Shown here one piece after another: positions 10,654-21,387 of a stretch of 64,000 nt of DNA. The notes below the pieces were generated by a model. It saw only the letters and a program-made list of their open reading frames with translations. It did not search any database and was not told where the DNA came from. Made by a program: the position numbers and the translations under genes. Numbering within the stretch: the first letter of the stretch is position 1; each line of letters begins with the position of its first letter. This DNA is from Venturia oleaginea (Eukaryota > Ascomycota > Dothideomycetes > Venturiales > Venturiaceae), in the NCBI GenBank assembly GCA_013176395.1, contig JABMLP010000007.1, positions 744,001 through 808,000 on the forward strand, written 5' to 3'.

Positions 10654-10707
10654 ATCGAGGAGCCCAGCGTGCCCACTTACATTGAGGAGCCCAGCGTGCC
10701 CACTTAC
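10654..10707. repeat. Two-copy 27-bp direct repeat
   Basis: Copies at 10654-10680 and 10681-10707 differ by one base (third position, C/T). A third, degenerate start (ATCGATGATCCTCAGCC) follows. In one frame each copy encodes IEEPSVPTY. Confidence 0.9.
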
Positions 10708-10882
10708 ATCGATGATCCTCAGCCCCCACCACCAATCACCACCAATGATTCAGTGCCATATAGGTCATAACGATCCTCATTGGGAAGCTGGCAGGCTACG
10801 CATTCTGGACTTGTGCGACCGCCTCTTCACCAACCAGACTTCTCTCCATCGACATGACACTGGAATCGACTGCGTGAACCGC

Positions 10883-10976
10883 AAGAACAGACACAGGCAC
10901 ACATCAAGAACAGACACAGGCACACATCAAGAACACACACAGGCCACATATCAAGAACACACACAGGCCACATACC
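10883..10976. repeat. Four-copy minisatellite, 23/24-bp unit
   Basis: Units start at 10883, 10906, 10929 and 10953. The first two are identical 23-mers (AAGAACAGACACAGGCACAC then ATC). The last two are 24-mers that share a G-to-C change and a one-base insertion (GGCCACAT), so the array grew by at least two duplication steps. There is no spacer, so this is not CRISPR-like. Confidence 0.93.
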
Positions 10977-11611
10977 AACTGTTCATGTCGCAATGGGGAG
11001 CTTCATGATTTGCGACAATGTCTTACTATCATAGCTTCCTGCTTTATCCCAAGCAACCAGCTTTAACTACCCATACCATAGCTTTTCCCAGGAGCCGAGC
11101 TCTCCCTAGCTGTCGCCGTCACATGGGCTCCTCGACTTGTTGGATGTAGAGCGATTTATGAGGCTCGGTCTATGTCAATTGTCCCTAAATCGTCTGCATA
11201 ATCCCATAGCAAAGCTGTTGTTGCTTGCTTTAACACCCAGTCAACACCGCCGTCCTCCTCACCACCCAGCGCAGAGCTTGTTCCTTGCCCAGGAGAAAGT
11301 TGGCCGTGTCAGTCAGAGCTCTTCAGCTTGAGCTTCCACCCCTGGTCGACTTTGATACCCCCCCCCCCGCCATCCTCTCCCACACCCCCTCTTTGCGCAA
11401 GCTCCAACCCAAGAGCTGTTTCCTCCCACGCACCAAGCTGCTCCTTGTACAGCAAAACTGAACATTTCCAACTTGTGGACTTCTGCTAACCCCCTTTCCC
11501 TTCTCTGCTTGTCTGCCCCTACGACAATTGAGTCACATCATAGACGCAATCGCTGCATTGTTCTCCCACACTTCTGCGACAGCCCCTCTTGGGCCCTCCA
11601 GCTCTGGAATA

Positions 11612-13583
11612 ATGCCGCCGCGGTCAGCTCTCACCAGCTCCTTCTCAGTCTCGGACGCAAACAACGAGGTTGTTTGTCCGCTCAAGAATCATGACGGATC
11701 GTCATGTCGCAAACGCTGCCTCGGCGTGAGTACTCACAGCTCGCTCATTCCACAGCTACCACGTCATATCCGAGACGGCCATCTCAATCCTCATACCACA
11801 ACCATGTTGCTAACGTAGTCATGGTGTGATAGGAAAAGCGATATCGCTCCATGCAGGAGCATATTCGCAGAGCCCATCCCGAGCATTACATTGCCAAATT
11901 ACCCGCCACCGAAGAGAGTTTCGCCTTGATGGTGAACACTCCTCCCTCCGAACGACCATCTCAATCTTCACAACCTCCTAGTTCTCACGCGCCTGTGGGG
12001 CCTCCCTGTTAGTCCTCTCCCCGAGCAAGACTGCGACAGCTCACTGACGCTGAAAAGCACATCACCTAGACGGCGCAGGATTTTACAACGAGCCCTACAA
12101 TTATCCACCACCTAGCCGCAGCTCAGACGAGCTCAGACGTCCCTCGCTGATACCAGCTACGGATGCTGCTGGGGTATTGGCACAATTACACAACCAAAGG
12201 CCGGAGATACACTGGGACAATGAGCCGCCGGTAGGTTACGAAGTTCTCTTCAGGCCTGCAAAATCTCGTGAACAACATGGCACCCAGCTATCTTCCTGGG
12301 CAAGGGCAAGAGCACAGCTTCAAGAGTACGAGCCAGAGCATTCATATTGTCTGGCTCGGAAACACCTTTGACTCCATTGAGATATAAGCCCCGCCAGCAC
12401 GCCTCAAGCCTTTCATGCTATGAAGGGCTTGAGTCTTTTCACAAGTCAACATCAACTCATCTCGGCGGAATGTCTCCGTATGTATTGCCTATTTGGGCAA
12501 TCACTGGACACTCGATCCCAGCACAGTGGTTCCCCATCCTGGGCAACCCTTTCAGCACCTAGCACATATTCTTGTCACGACTTTTAATGATGATTGATGT
12601 TCTCGTTGCGCTATTAACCCAAATCCACTAACAAACTTGATGTTCAGGATCTTTACTCCGACAATGAAGCAGTCTTCAACAATTCTAACAGGCCGCGAGT
12701 GAATTTCGGCCCGTCTGTTTTGGAACACAATTTTGGAGACGACTATTATCCTGACTTTGGCGCCAGTCGTCGGGATCTGCTGCCTTCATCATTAGCGAGA
12801 TCCCCTCCATGTCACCGGTCATCGACGTTACCACCAGCCTCGCGACCTGGAAAACCAAATCGCCCACGAAAGTCTTCAATCACTGAAAATGCTCGAAGAC
12901 CGAAACATGAACGAAACAAGTCGAAAGGCCATTCAAGGAGGATAAGCCACGACAGGAAAGCAATGTCTGCCGAACCATCAAGTGCTCTGGCAAAGTTTGG
13001 TAATCGATGGGAAGATTTGATAGAAGCAGCTGCCTCAGCTACTGAGGAAGACAGCCGTGATCTGACGCCCGTACGACACCATTATGACCCATTATTGGTC
13101 AACTATACTGATGAGGGTATGCAGATGCCACCGTCGCCTAAATTTTCAAACAGAAATTCGCTGCCGCCATTGCTGGCTGCACATCACCACTTCAACTCGA
13201 CAAATAATTACACAGCATCGCCTCTTCAGCATGCGCTGACGCCGCCTCCGCCTGACTTGTCGGACCTGCATCCGTTTCCTTCGGTGGAATCATCAATCGA
13301 CTCCAGTATCAGCAAAACGTCGGGTCAAAACTTCCACATAAACCCAACAGGTTTATCGGATTCGTCGCCGTTATTCCAAAATCCTATACAGATATATTGT
13401 GCTGGCTGTCGGAGGCTCTCGGTGCTAAAGGAGAGTTACGCTTGCACTGAATGTATTTGCGGACTTTGCAAAGATTGCGTTGACGCACTTTGGAGTGAGC
13501 AGAGTCGAGGGCGGGCGGTTGGCTGTCCAAAGTGTGAAGCTGTTGGCGGCAAGTTCAAGGTTTTCATGTTGGATATTCGATGA
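11612..13583 (+). CDS. Fungal C2H2 plus RING-like zinc finger protein
   Basis: Exons as I read them: 11612-11725, 11833-12007, 12058-12230 and 12648-13583, all phases compatible, about 465 residues. The start MPPRSALTSS is preferred, though an in-frame ATG lies at 11528. The N-terminus has a split zinc finger: VVCPLKNHDGSSCRKRCLG, then after an intron YRSMQEHIRRAHPEHYI, giving Cys-Cys-His-His ligands. The centre is Ser/Pro-rich, low-complexity and basic (KPNRPRKSS, KHERNKSKGHSRR). The C-terminus has a cysteine-rich RING-like module: CAGC, then CTEC-x2-CGLCKDC and finally CPKC, ending FMLDIR. This paired architecture recurs in filamentous fungi, and function is not established. The 417-nt intron 12231-12647 is unusually long for this region and could hide another exon. 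Confidence 0.75.
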
Positions 13584-14241
13584 TTCCCTCCCTTTCTCTT
13601 TTTCCTCTTTTTATTGCTTTCATTGTCACCACGTTCTTAGCCGACTTTCTTATCACCGGCTGGATCGGGTGGGCCATAGCATTCTTTTGACATATGGACT
13701 CGGAAAGGCGTTTTGAAATATCATAGAGGTAGCATGAATGGGCGCATTTCTACATATGGGACTTTTGGGTGGCAGTTTGGCATTTTTGACAGCGTTCTGG
13801 GAAGGATGAGAACTCGTTTAGGATGCCGTCAAAAGACGAGACGAGGATCGATGGATGGATGATAGCAGAGCGCTTCAGCTGCGATTTTGACGACTGATGA
13901 ATTGGAGATGACTGAAGACATGCATAGACGGGCAGCGCCAGATGGGAGCAAGCAGAGATGATATGAAGCTTCCTTGAGGATATGGAAGAATAGAGTTATG
14001 TTCTGATTCGCAGACTTGTCGACAAACGTGCTGAACATTGACTTCCGAAATGGATTCTATAATCATCACCTTGATACTGCGATTGCCATCAGAATATCCG
14101 ATTTTTTTCCGTCCCTGGCCATTTCCAAAACGATTCTCCCCAAGTCAATAACTCCACGACTGCATCTGATACTAGGAAATTTGTTCTGCACCAAAACAGC
14201 CATCATTCTACATCCATACACAGTCTGTCCAAATCAATGCG
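13584..14241. other. Intergenic
   Basis: 3' UTR of the zinc finger gene and 5' region of the LETM1-family gene. No gene-like frame or repeat was seen. Confidence 0.5.
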
Positions 14242-15459
14242 ATGGTATCCACACCCTGCAGCGCCGCCGCTGCTAAAGGTCTAAGGACTTTCCTCCTCCC
14301 GCCACCTATGCGCAGTCACATCCTCCTCTCCGCATCAGCGCATTCGCTACGAACGTACAATCACAGCTGCCATCAAATCCGCCTTTCCACCTCGAATTTG
14401 TGGAAATCCTCCTCGATTACATCCCAATCATCCTCGCATAAATCCCACAACTACCAACAAGCGCGTCTCTCCTCTCACTCCTCCCATTCGTCCTCCTCCA
14501 AAGCCCTCGCATCAAAGAACGACAAGGTCAATGCCTCCCCCACGACTCTTCCTGCACCCTTGAAGGTGCCCGAACGCGAAAAGGGACAATCTACATTTTC
14601 CTACGCGTTCAAAGCTGGAAAGACGTATTTGGGCTTCTACAAGACGGGGATCAAGAATATCTACTACAATTTCAAGGTTGCGAAAGAGCTACGGACGAAA
14701 TTGGAGAAGACGCAGACGCCGCAATTACCACCTGGTCCTACCCTCAAGAGTGGCAAGGCAGGGGAAAGAGGAGAGAATGTATATGCGAAATTCGTTCTGA
14801 CGAGAGCCGAGTTGCAGTTTTTGAGGAGGTCGAAGCATGATATGAGTCGTGTTCCTGTCTTTGCGCTTTTGTTTGCGATTGTGGGGGAGTGGCTACCACT
14901 TATTGTTATTTTCTTCACGCCGATTGTACCATATACATGTCGTATTCCGAGGCAAATCGAAAAATCACGGAGGGCGTTGGAAGAGATGAGGCGGAAGAGT
15001 TTTAGAGGGGAGATAGATGGGTATGTTCCCACTCCTCGCGGAAAAGACGGCGAGGCTATCAAGAGTTTGGATGAGTGCGAGAAAGGACAGCTGATGCATA
15101 TTAGTAGGAGTTTGGGATTACATTCTAAGCTTTGGGATTATACAAAGGGATTCATGCCTGGGAGTGGAATCTTGAAATATAGAGTGAGGAAACATCTGGA
15201 GTATTTGGCGCAGGATGATGCACTTTTGGTTAGGGATGGGGGCGTGCAGAAGTTGAATAAGGAGGAGGTGCTTCTGGCATGTGAGCAGAGAGGGATCGAT
15301 ATTTTGGGGAGGAGGGATGATTATTTGAAGGATGTGCTGGAGAGGTGGTTGAAGGGACGGACGGAGGGGATGATTTTTGGCATGTTATTGAGTCGGTGAG
15401 TATCTTCATCCGGTCGAACTGAGTAGGGAATAGCAATGCTAACTTGTTGTAGCCCTTGA
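14242..15459 (+). CDS. LETM1-family mitochondrial inner-membrane protein
   Basis: The main exon is 14242-15395. A GTGAGT donor follows immediately, and a CTAAC branch site with a TAG acceptor leads to a two-codon last exon at 15453-15459 (ending RP). Reading straight through would end at 15399 instead. The protein is about 386 residues. The N-terminus (about 1-90) is rich in Arg, Ser and His with almost no acids until about residue 90, like a mitochondrial presequence. A hydrophobic segment (VPVFALLFAIVGEWLPLIVI) at about 210-230 is the single inner-membrane span. The rest is the matrix LETM1/ribosome-binding domain, with the typical LQFLRRSKHDM, IPRQIEKSRR and LLACEQRGID blocks. Yeast relatives Mdm38 and Ylh47 act in K+/H+ exchange and in membrane binding of mitochondrial ribosomes. 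Confidence 0.85.
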
Positions 15460-16178
15460 TCGATTCGATCTTGTATGATTTTGCGCGATGTATCACTATG
15501 TACAGTACGCCATGTAGATAAGCGGTGAATAGACCAACGCTCATATTTAATCGAGTTGTTGAGGCCCTACGCTATTGTAACACATTCGAGAGACCGTCAA
15601 AACATAGCGTGAGATCTTGGTCCCTGCGATATGAACGGCCTTGGATCTTGTTGATATGCTTGGCAAGTCAGTCTCTTAATGAAATGGTGTGTGTACTTGT
15701 GCTGACTTTTGTTCCAACCTCCAACTTGGGACTTGGTCGGTCACGATCTGAGTACATTATATCCCAATCAAATCCGCGGGGCCAAAGCCTGATCAAGACG
15801 TAGAAATCAAATTCTTTTTCCGAAGAAAATGACTTACTAATCTGTTTGGAATTATTAAGACTCCTTGAGAATTCTATTCTCGGTATTTCCTGGAACTAAA
15901 CCCTATCGGACTTTGGTCGGATTTGTTCAACCTCTGTATGTACGCGAGGCAGAACGCTATGCATACCTCTCATGCAGGCTCAGCTCAGCGCGGGGACTTG
16001 CCGCCCCAAAATTGTGGCACTCCTCTAATCTTCTTCACGACGCGCAAAGCAGCAGCGATGAGTACCGGGGTAGATTTTGACTCAGCGTCCACATTGCCTA
16101 GCGAGAGTGATGACACGAAAACGGCAAGCTATCTGCGAGTAAGGCCTTTAAATCCATTACATCACTTTAACACTCAAG
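15460..16178. other. Intergenic
   Basis: Short frames only. Sequence near 15923-16140 could belong to the original 5' end of the HET gene, but I cannot align it. Confidence 0.4.
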
Positions 16179-17886
16179 CTGCTCTGCGCACGCTGTAACC
16201 TTCTTGAATTGAATGTCGACACGTTTATTATCAAAGACGCCTCTGCCATGCACAGGGAGCCATCTGAGCATGAAATCAAAAAGTTTTCGCTCAGCTCGGG
16301 AGGCCAGAAAGCTCGCTTTGCTCGACTGGACGAGCCTCGAAAATATCGTCTTGCCTGCGGGTTGTGCGAGCTCCTGTGCAAGGTAATCGCAAGATACAGC
16401 TCTAGCGAGATTTTGCTAGCACTGACTGTTTTCTTACATTGAAATCGATGGTCGGCAACTGGACGATGTCAAGCACGTTTGCAAAAAGAGAACACGGCGA
16501 TTGCGGCTTCGCTGGCGCGACGCACATTGCGACCGGAAGGCCGATCTAATCTTGGTTGCAGCTGCAAGTACGTCCTCACCGGATTCATAATTTCTTGGAC
16601 GTCAAACCACCGCACGAAAGGAGAAACTGGCTCTTATCCGGTCCTGGATAACCGGTTGTGTGGACAAGCACGGAGGCGTGTGTAGCAATACACACGATAC
16701 TGATAAAGAGTTCTTGGGCCTTGTTCAGGAGACCTAATTTGGCGTTATTTGATGTGAAGAACATGCAGCTTAAAGCGTTACCTGTGAGCAAGGGTGTTCC
16801 TCAAAGATACGTTGCTCTCAGTTATGTTTGGGGCCAAGGGACATCCGATGGGTCGTACAGAACAACTCGAACCAACGTGCTGGCGTACATCAAAAAGGAA
16901 GGCTTGAAAGCGGCCTTGGAAAAGCTTCCGAGGACTATCCAGGATGCCATCTCGCTTACACGTAAGCTAGGAGAGACCTCTCTTTGGATTGACTCGCTCT
17001 ATATTGTCCAGGATAGCTACACTTCTTGGACATTGAACGCGGAGGCAATGTACCTGATCTATGGTCACGCCACCTTTACCATCTGCGCAGCTGATGGCGA
17101 TTCTTCTACAGGTCCCCGCGCTATGTCCTCGTCGTCCGAAAGAGCTACCTGGGAAAACGCTAATGGCCCCGCCCACACACCAATGATTGCTGACTTTGGA
17201 CATGAGGTACGCATCGTGGTTACGAGATCACTGGAAATTGCAGTCAATGACTCACAATGGAACGAGAGAGCATGGACTTTCCAGGAGCGCATATTTTCCC
17301 GCTTTTGCCTCATCTTTGCAGAGGGTCGTGTCTACTACCAATGCAGATCGAGTAGCAGTTGGCAAGATATTTGTCCGACCGCCCCATTCACAATTAGCTG
17401 GTCACTGGATCACACAAATCCTGTTCTTACTCGTCAAGGGACTTTGGACGACGACCAATGTGGTTCTACATGAAGTATGTGGCTATGTATACAGCTCGTG
17501 GCTTGATCAATCCTGGAGACATTCTTGCAGCATTCAAAGGTGTTTTGTGGTTGTTCCAACGGAATATGCGAACATATTTTCTTTATGACCTTCCAGTATC
17601 ACACTTCGATCCTGCTCTTCTTTGGGACCCTCTTGTGACGATGTCTCGCCGGACGGAAGTTGGGCTCAATACCTCATCGACAGGGAGAGACTTTCCAAGT
17701 TGGGCATGGTCAGGTTGGACAGGTGGATCCGTGGACTACCAAGCGACAAAGATCAAAGGATGCTTGCTGGGTGTGAATAAATGGCTTGGATTTCATACCT
17801 GGATTCAATGGTATATCCGTAATAAAAAAGGTTTTCTAAAACCTTTATTAGAACTAGTGAATATAGACTCGGAAAGCTATCGATGA
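16179..17886 (+). pseudogene. Disabled HET (heterokaryon incompatibility) domain gene
   Basis: HET-domain sequence is clear in 16750-17330: RYVALSYVWGQ, LPRTIQDAISL, SLWIDSLYIVQDS and WNERAWTFQERIFSRF. These are the signature blocks of the domain that triggers cell death on fusion of incompatible hyphae. The gene is split over three frames. A cysteine pair (LCARC) and downstream N-terminal region sit in one frame (16179-16442). A second frame (16447-16750) carries basic RTRRLRLRW and CVDKH blocks but has TAA stops at 16588 and 16735. The core continues in a third frame from about 16750, with a one-base insertion near 16744-16750. The C-terminal part (WFYMKYVAMYTARGLINPGD) is back in the second frame from about 17458. 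One frame change could be an intron; the stops cannot all be. The usual Cys in the LCIxQDS-type motif is Tyr. Confidence 0.82.
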
Positions 17887-18314
17887 AGTAGGAGACAAAA
17901 TTGGCAGTCGGCCAAGCGACAAACAGACAAGAGGTGGAGATACTACTCTGGAAATTCACGGAGGTCGTCGTTCTCATGCACCTCATCCACCACGACCGAA
18001 AGCAAAGAAAGCAACGAAGAGGGCAGTTCGGACGCTGATGAATGGACCAAGGAACCTAAGATATGTAATAATCTTGAAGATAGTAGCAACGAAGATCGCT
18101 AGAGAAATCCTTTTAGGGGTAGTAAAAATCTCGTGTCTACTAATAATAGTGTAAGTAGAAGTACTCTTGGAGTCTTGGTTAGTCCTAGGAAGATAAGGAT
18201 AGAGCCCTAGCTTTATAGATAAGGAGAGTATTATCTAGTATTGTTGAACAGTGGCATGCCAGTCCTTTATACCTCAGGCATAATGCACGTGATAGATGCC
18301 AAGGAATGCGTTGA

Positions 18315-18332
18315 CATGCATATATATGCATG
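18315..18332. repeat. 18-bp perfect palindrome
   Basis: CATGCATATATATGCATG is its own reverse complement. Confidence 0.9.
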
Positions 18333-18564
18333 CAGATGCTACGGTGTACTTAACCTCCTCAGTCAATACAGTCAAGTCACAGGGTGACACTCGTTCTGCT
18401 CATTGGCTCCTATCGTTAAGTGCGTGTTGAATCTACTTCCGAATAACTCTGTTTTGCTCGTTCAGCGTAACAAGTATACTCGTTTAAGAGTTAACAATAG
18501 TAATATTATACGACTATTCTACCTACTAATACGCTACGATTACAACGCAAAATTATTAAGTAGA

Positions 18565-19075
18565 TGTTACGGATACTGTCACTGGGACAGGTATTCAATT
18601 GTATTCGGTCATATCTGATTGCATTCATGTGCATTTAGATCTTTACTATCCTGTTTCCTTATGATTGGATAAAAGTTACACAAGGATGCTAAGGATCACG
18701 TGATTGCTCAATACCCGGCGAGGTGAGCGTTCGATTACCTCGAGATTGGGTGAGCGTTGATCACCTTGATCACTTTCGATCAAGGTGAGCGTAGGATTTC
18801 TTAGGAGATGGGTTCTATATATAACGGACGAGTCTTGACTCCCTTCATATTACGGGACGGTAGCTGGAAAGACGCAGCATACTCGTAGCCAAAGATTGTT
18901 TAGATTCAGTTAAGGAGTGAAGGTATCTACAAACAGAGAACCTTAATTAGGTTCTGTCTCTATACTAGGCTCAATCAGGCTTAGGCTCTTAGCCTATACT
19001 AGCCATGGGCCATGCCCATAATACTAATAATTACTAAGATCCTGGATAGATTCGGAGATACAGAATACATCGTTA
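18565..19075. mobile_element. Possible solo LTR or LTR fragment (weak)
   Basis: The stretch begins TGTTACGG, has a CACGTGA element near 18698, a TATATATAA box near 18836 and short purine/pyrimidine repeats after it, an arrangement like an LTR promoter. I could not find matching target-site duplications or a clear CA end, so both borders are guesses. Confidence 0.25.
18722..18791. repeat. GGTGAGCG repeats and an 11-bp inverted repeat
   Basis: GGTGAGCG occurs at about 18722, 18749 and 18784. Arms TCACCTTGATC (18761-18771) and GATCAAGGTGA (18778-18788) pair perfectly around a 6-base loop. Confidence 0.85.
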
Positions 19076-19694
19076 TTTCCAACTTTGATTATTAGACAGT
19101 ATACGTCACGGAACCATGTCTATGGTGCTTATCTCACTCATCTTGAAAACGTGCCAAGGATTATCGACGGTAGGAAACAGCCAGTAAACCCGTCAGAGAA
19201 TTTACGTCATTAGGGTAAAGAATAGTGTTTAACCAGTCAAATATACGACATTGATCAGAGTCTACATTGGCAAGGTAGTAAAAAATCAACGAATCGATCC
19301 CAATTGCTTCATAGCCATGCAGATTCCTTCACAGCTTCCAAGGAAAAGAATTCCAACGGCACTCCAAGAAGACCAATTATATGGCAAGATCATGATACTG
19401 TAAGTTAAAACGCTCACCATAATGATTGATTTGATGACTTCTGCAGAACATGACAGATGGACAAAGAGGACGTGCCAGGCAATCGCAAATTCCAAACTAA
19501 ATGAGCCCTCGCTATTTCGAAATTCATCCGCAGCACCAGATTCAAACAAATCCAAGACTCCGTGCGCCCTAATCTCCAGGAACCCATAGCAGATTTCCCG
19601 GGAGTTTCCATTCCATAAATTTCCATGGCACAGCAATCCATTGTCTCCCCTCCCTCAAAGCAGCCCCCGACATCTCCAACCACCATTCATCCCC

Positions 19695-21387
19695 TCACTC
19701 CCCCATATGCCTCTTCAACTTCGCCAATGCCGACCCAAACGGTCCGAAATTATCTCCAGCCATCAACCCACAGTGTTTAGCAACTTCCTTCGCTACCTTT
19801 TCCAAAGCATCATATTTAGCACGTAGCTTCGGATCACCACCTTCCCTCCCCATCGCCATAACCGAAGAAGGTGCAGACTCAAGCTGTCGAGAAGACGTCT
19901 TCTGTTCCTCCTCAGCTTTATCAGCGTTAGCTCTCTCATACTCCGCTCTCTCCCGCTCCATCCGCTCCAACTTCTCCACCAAAGCACCCTCCCTCTTCCC
20001 GGCAGCCTTCCTATCACCCTTCCCCTGCCTAACAAGCGTTGACAACAGACTATTCAGATTCTGCACTTTGAGCTGATCCACCCTCTTCTCCCTCTCCAAA
20101 AGCGCAATCTGCATCTTCAACTTCTCAATCTGCGTCTTAAGTCCCCCAATCTCATTCGCATTCGGTCCCACATGCGCCAACTTCTTTTGCAGATTCGTAA
20201 TGGTGGAAGTTGCGTTTGAGAGGTTGGACTGGAGCGTTTGGGCTTCGCGTTCGAGGGTGGTGATTATGCTTTCTTTTTCGGCGAGGGAGGTTGTTTGGCT
20301 GGTTATTTTTGAGAGGAGGGTTTGTGTCCAGGTTGTTACTAGGGGGGCTATTTCGGTGTCCGGCACGGTGGGATTGGTGAGCATGGTTGCTAGATTGATG
20401 AGGGCTGCTGTTGTTGTTGTCGATGGTGGTGTCATTGGGGCTGGTGCTGGGGAGTTAGCTTGGACTCAGATTATTTGAGTGTGTTATCATGCATGGCTGG
20501 GGTAGATAAATACCTTTACTCCTCCTCGCAGCACCACCTGTTCTTTCAGCCTTCTCGACTCTCCCGTTCCGCACGGATGTATGTCGCGAAGACACCGGAC
20601 TAGTTTTCCGTCGCTGGTCTCGTTTCCTCGATTCCGGTATGAAAAATCGATCGCGTTTCGGCACCTCGACAGACTCTCCTCTCTCCACAATCTCAGGAAC
20701 GACAGGCACCTCCAAACTGACGCCCTGAACCCACGCCTCAATCCTCTCACCCGACCGCCGTCGCTTATTGAAGAAATCCTGCAATTCGACTGGGGTGAAG
20801 GGACTTACGTACCGCAGATTCCTCCTCCTTCTATCTCCCACCGGCGCGTTCGATAAAATGCGTCCTCGCAAAGAACGTTTGATACTCAATAAAAACCCTC
20901 GGTGTTGACTGAATAGCTGTTCCTTCTTCGATGACTGTGGTGTAATGGGACTTTTTTCAGGTCTCTGGATTGGGCTAGCCTCCCTCTCAAGGGCTTCTTT
21001 CACCCAGCGTCCGTCTTGGTCTGGTGAGTCGCCGGCTAGGAATTCCTCGATGGCGGGGGCTTCGTTCGCTTCCTCCTCGTCTAAAGTGGAGGGTTCTGAT
21101 GCTTTCGACGGGAATATGATGGTTGCTGGTGCTATTGGGAGGGGATATGGTTGGGAGCGGGTAAATGCCGGCGCAGAGTTTCGGGGTAGGTCGACACGTG
21201 ATGAGTATCTTTTTGGTCCTGGAAGTGACGAAGCTTGACCTGGTTGAGTGTTCACTGATTGCTGAGATGGCCTTGCAGAGGGGAATATGGGCGGTGGGGT
21301 GGGCGTTTGTGCGTCGGAATCGAAGTCTGGGGATTGTGGGCGGTTTCGATTCCTAACATGCGAATAGATGGAGAACATGTTGGTCAT
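19695..21387 (-). CDS. Uncharacterised coiled-coil protein
   Basis: Two exons: 21387-20514 and 20458-19695, joined across a 55-nt intron (GTATTT donor, AAG acceptor). The join keeps frame exactly and gives 545 residues (542 if MFSIYSH at 21378 is the start). The upstream in-frame ATG at 21501 gives an N-terminus unlike a normal one. The first exon encodes a Pro/Ser/Arg-rich, probably disordered region with a basic patch (KRSLRGRI, GDRRRRNLRY), an FTPVELQDFFNKRRRSGERI segment and an acidic stretch (LDEEEANEAPAIEEF). The second encodes a long coiled coil (TQTLLSKITSQTTSLAEKE through ALLEREKR, then LVEKLERMERERAEYER) and a C-terminal helical block (DPKLRAKYDALEKVAKEVAKH). I do not recognise the family; a structural or scaffold role is a guess. 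Confidence 0.7.

Larger units (their letters stand above)
10081..11611. other. Intergenic or 5' leader region with short tandem repeats and a C11 run
   Basis: There is a 27-bp duplication at 10654-10707, a four-copy 23/24-bp array at 10883-10976 and an 11-C run at 11358-11368. A plus frame at 10447-10770 reads through the 27-bp duplication but has no other support. The sequence from about 11240 to 11611 is C- and CT-rich, typical of a long 5' leader of the downstream gene. Confidence 0.5.
17887..19694. other. AT-rich gene-poor region, probable degraded repeat DNA
   Basis: No coding frame is recognisable. The stretch holds an 18-bp palindrome (18315-18332), a hairpin with 11-bp arms (18761-18788), repeats of GGTGAGCG and a TATATATAA promoter-like box near 18836-18846 inside LTR-like sequence. 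A minus-strand frame at 19286-19636 has hydrophobic stretches but no recognised domain, and I do not call it. Confidence 0.5.

Noticed and set aside
10447..10770. Plus frame containing IEEPSVPTY twice
   Set aside because: The repeat is the only regular feature; there is no domain, plausible start context or homologue I recall. Kept only as a repeat.
10883..10976. CRISPR-like array
   Set aside because: Units abut without spacers and the host is eukaryotic; it is a simple minisatellite.
18565..19075. Full LTR retrotransposon
   Set aside because: No second LTR, no gag-pol coding sequence and no target-site duplication; only a weak solo-LTR possibility is listed.
19286..19636. 116-codon minus frame with hydrophobic stretches
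   Set aside because: No recognisable domain, no consistent intron pattern, and a competing frame overlaps it.
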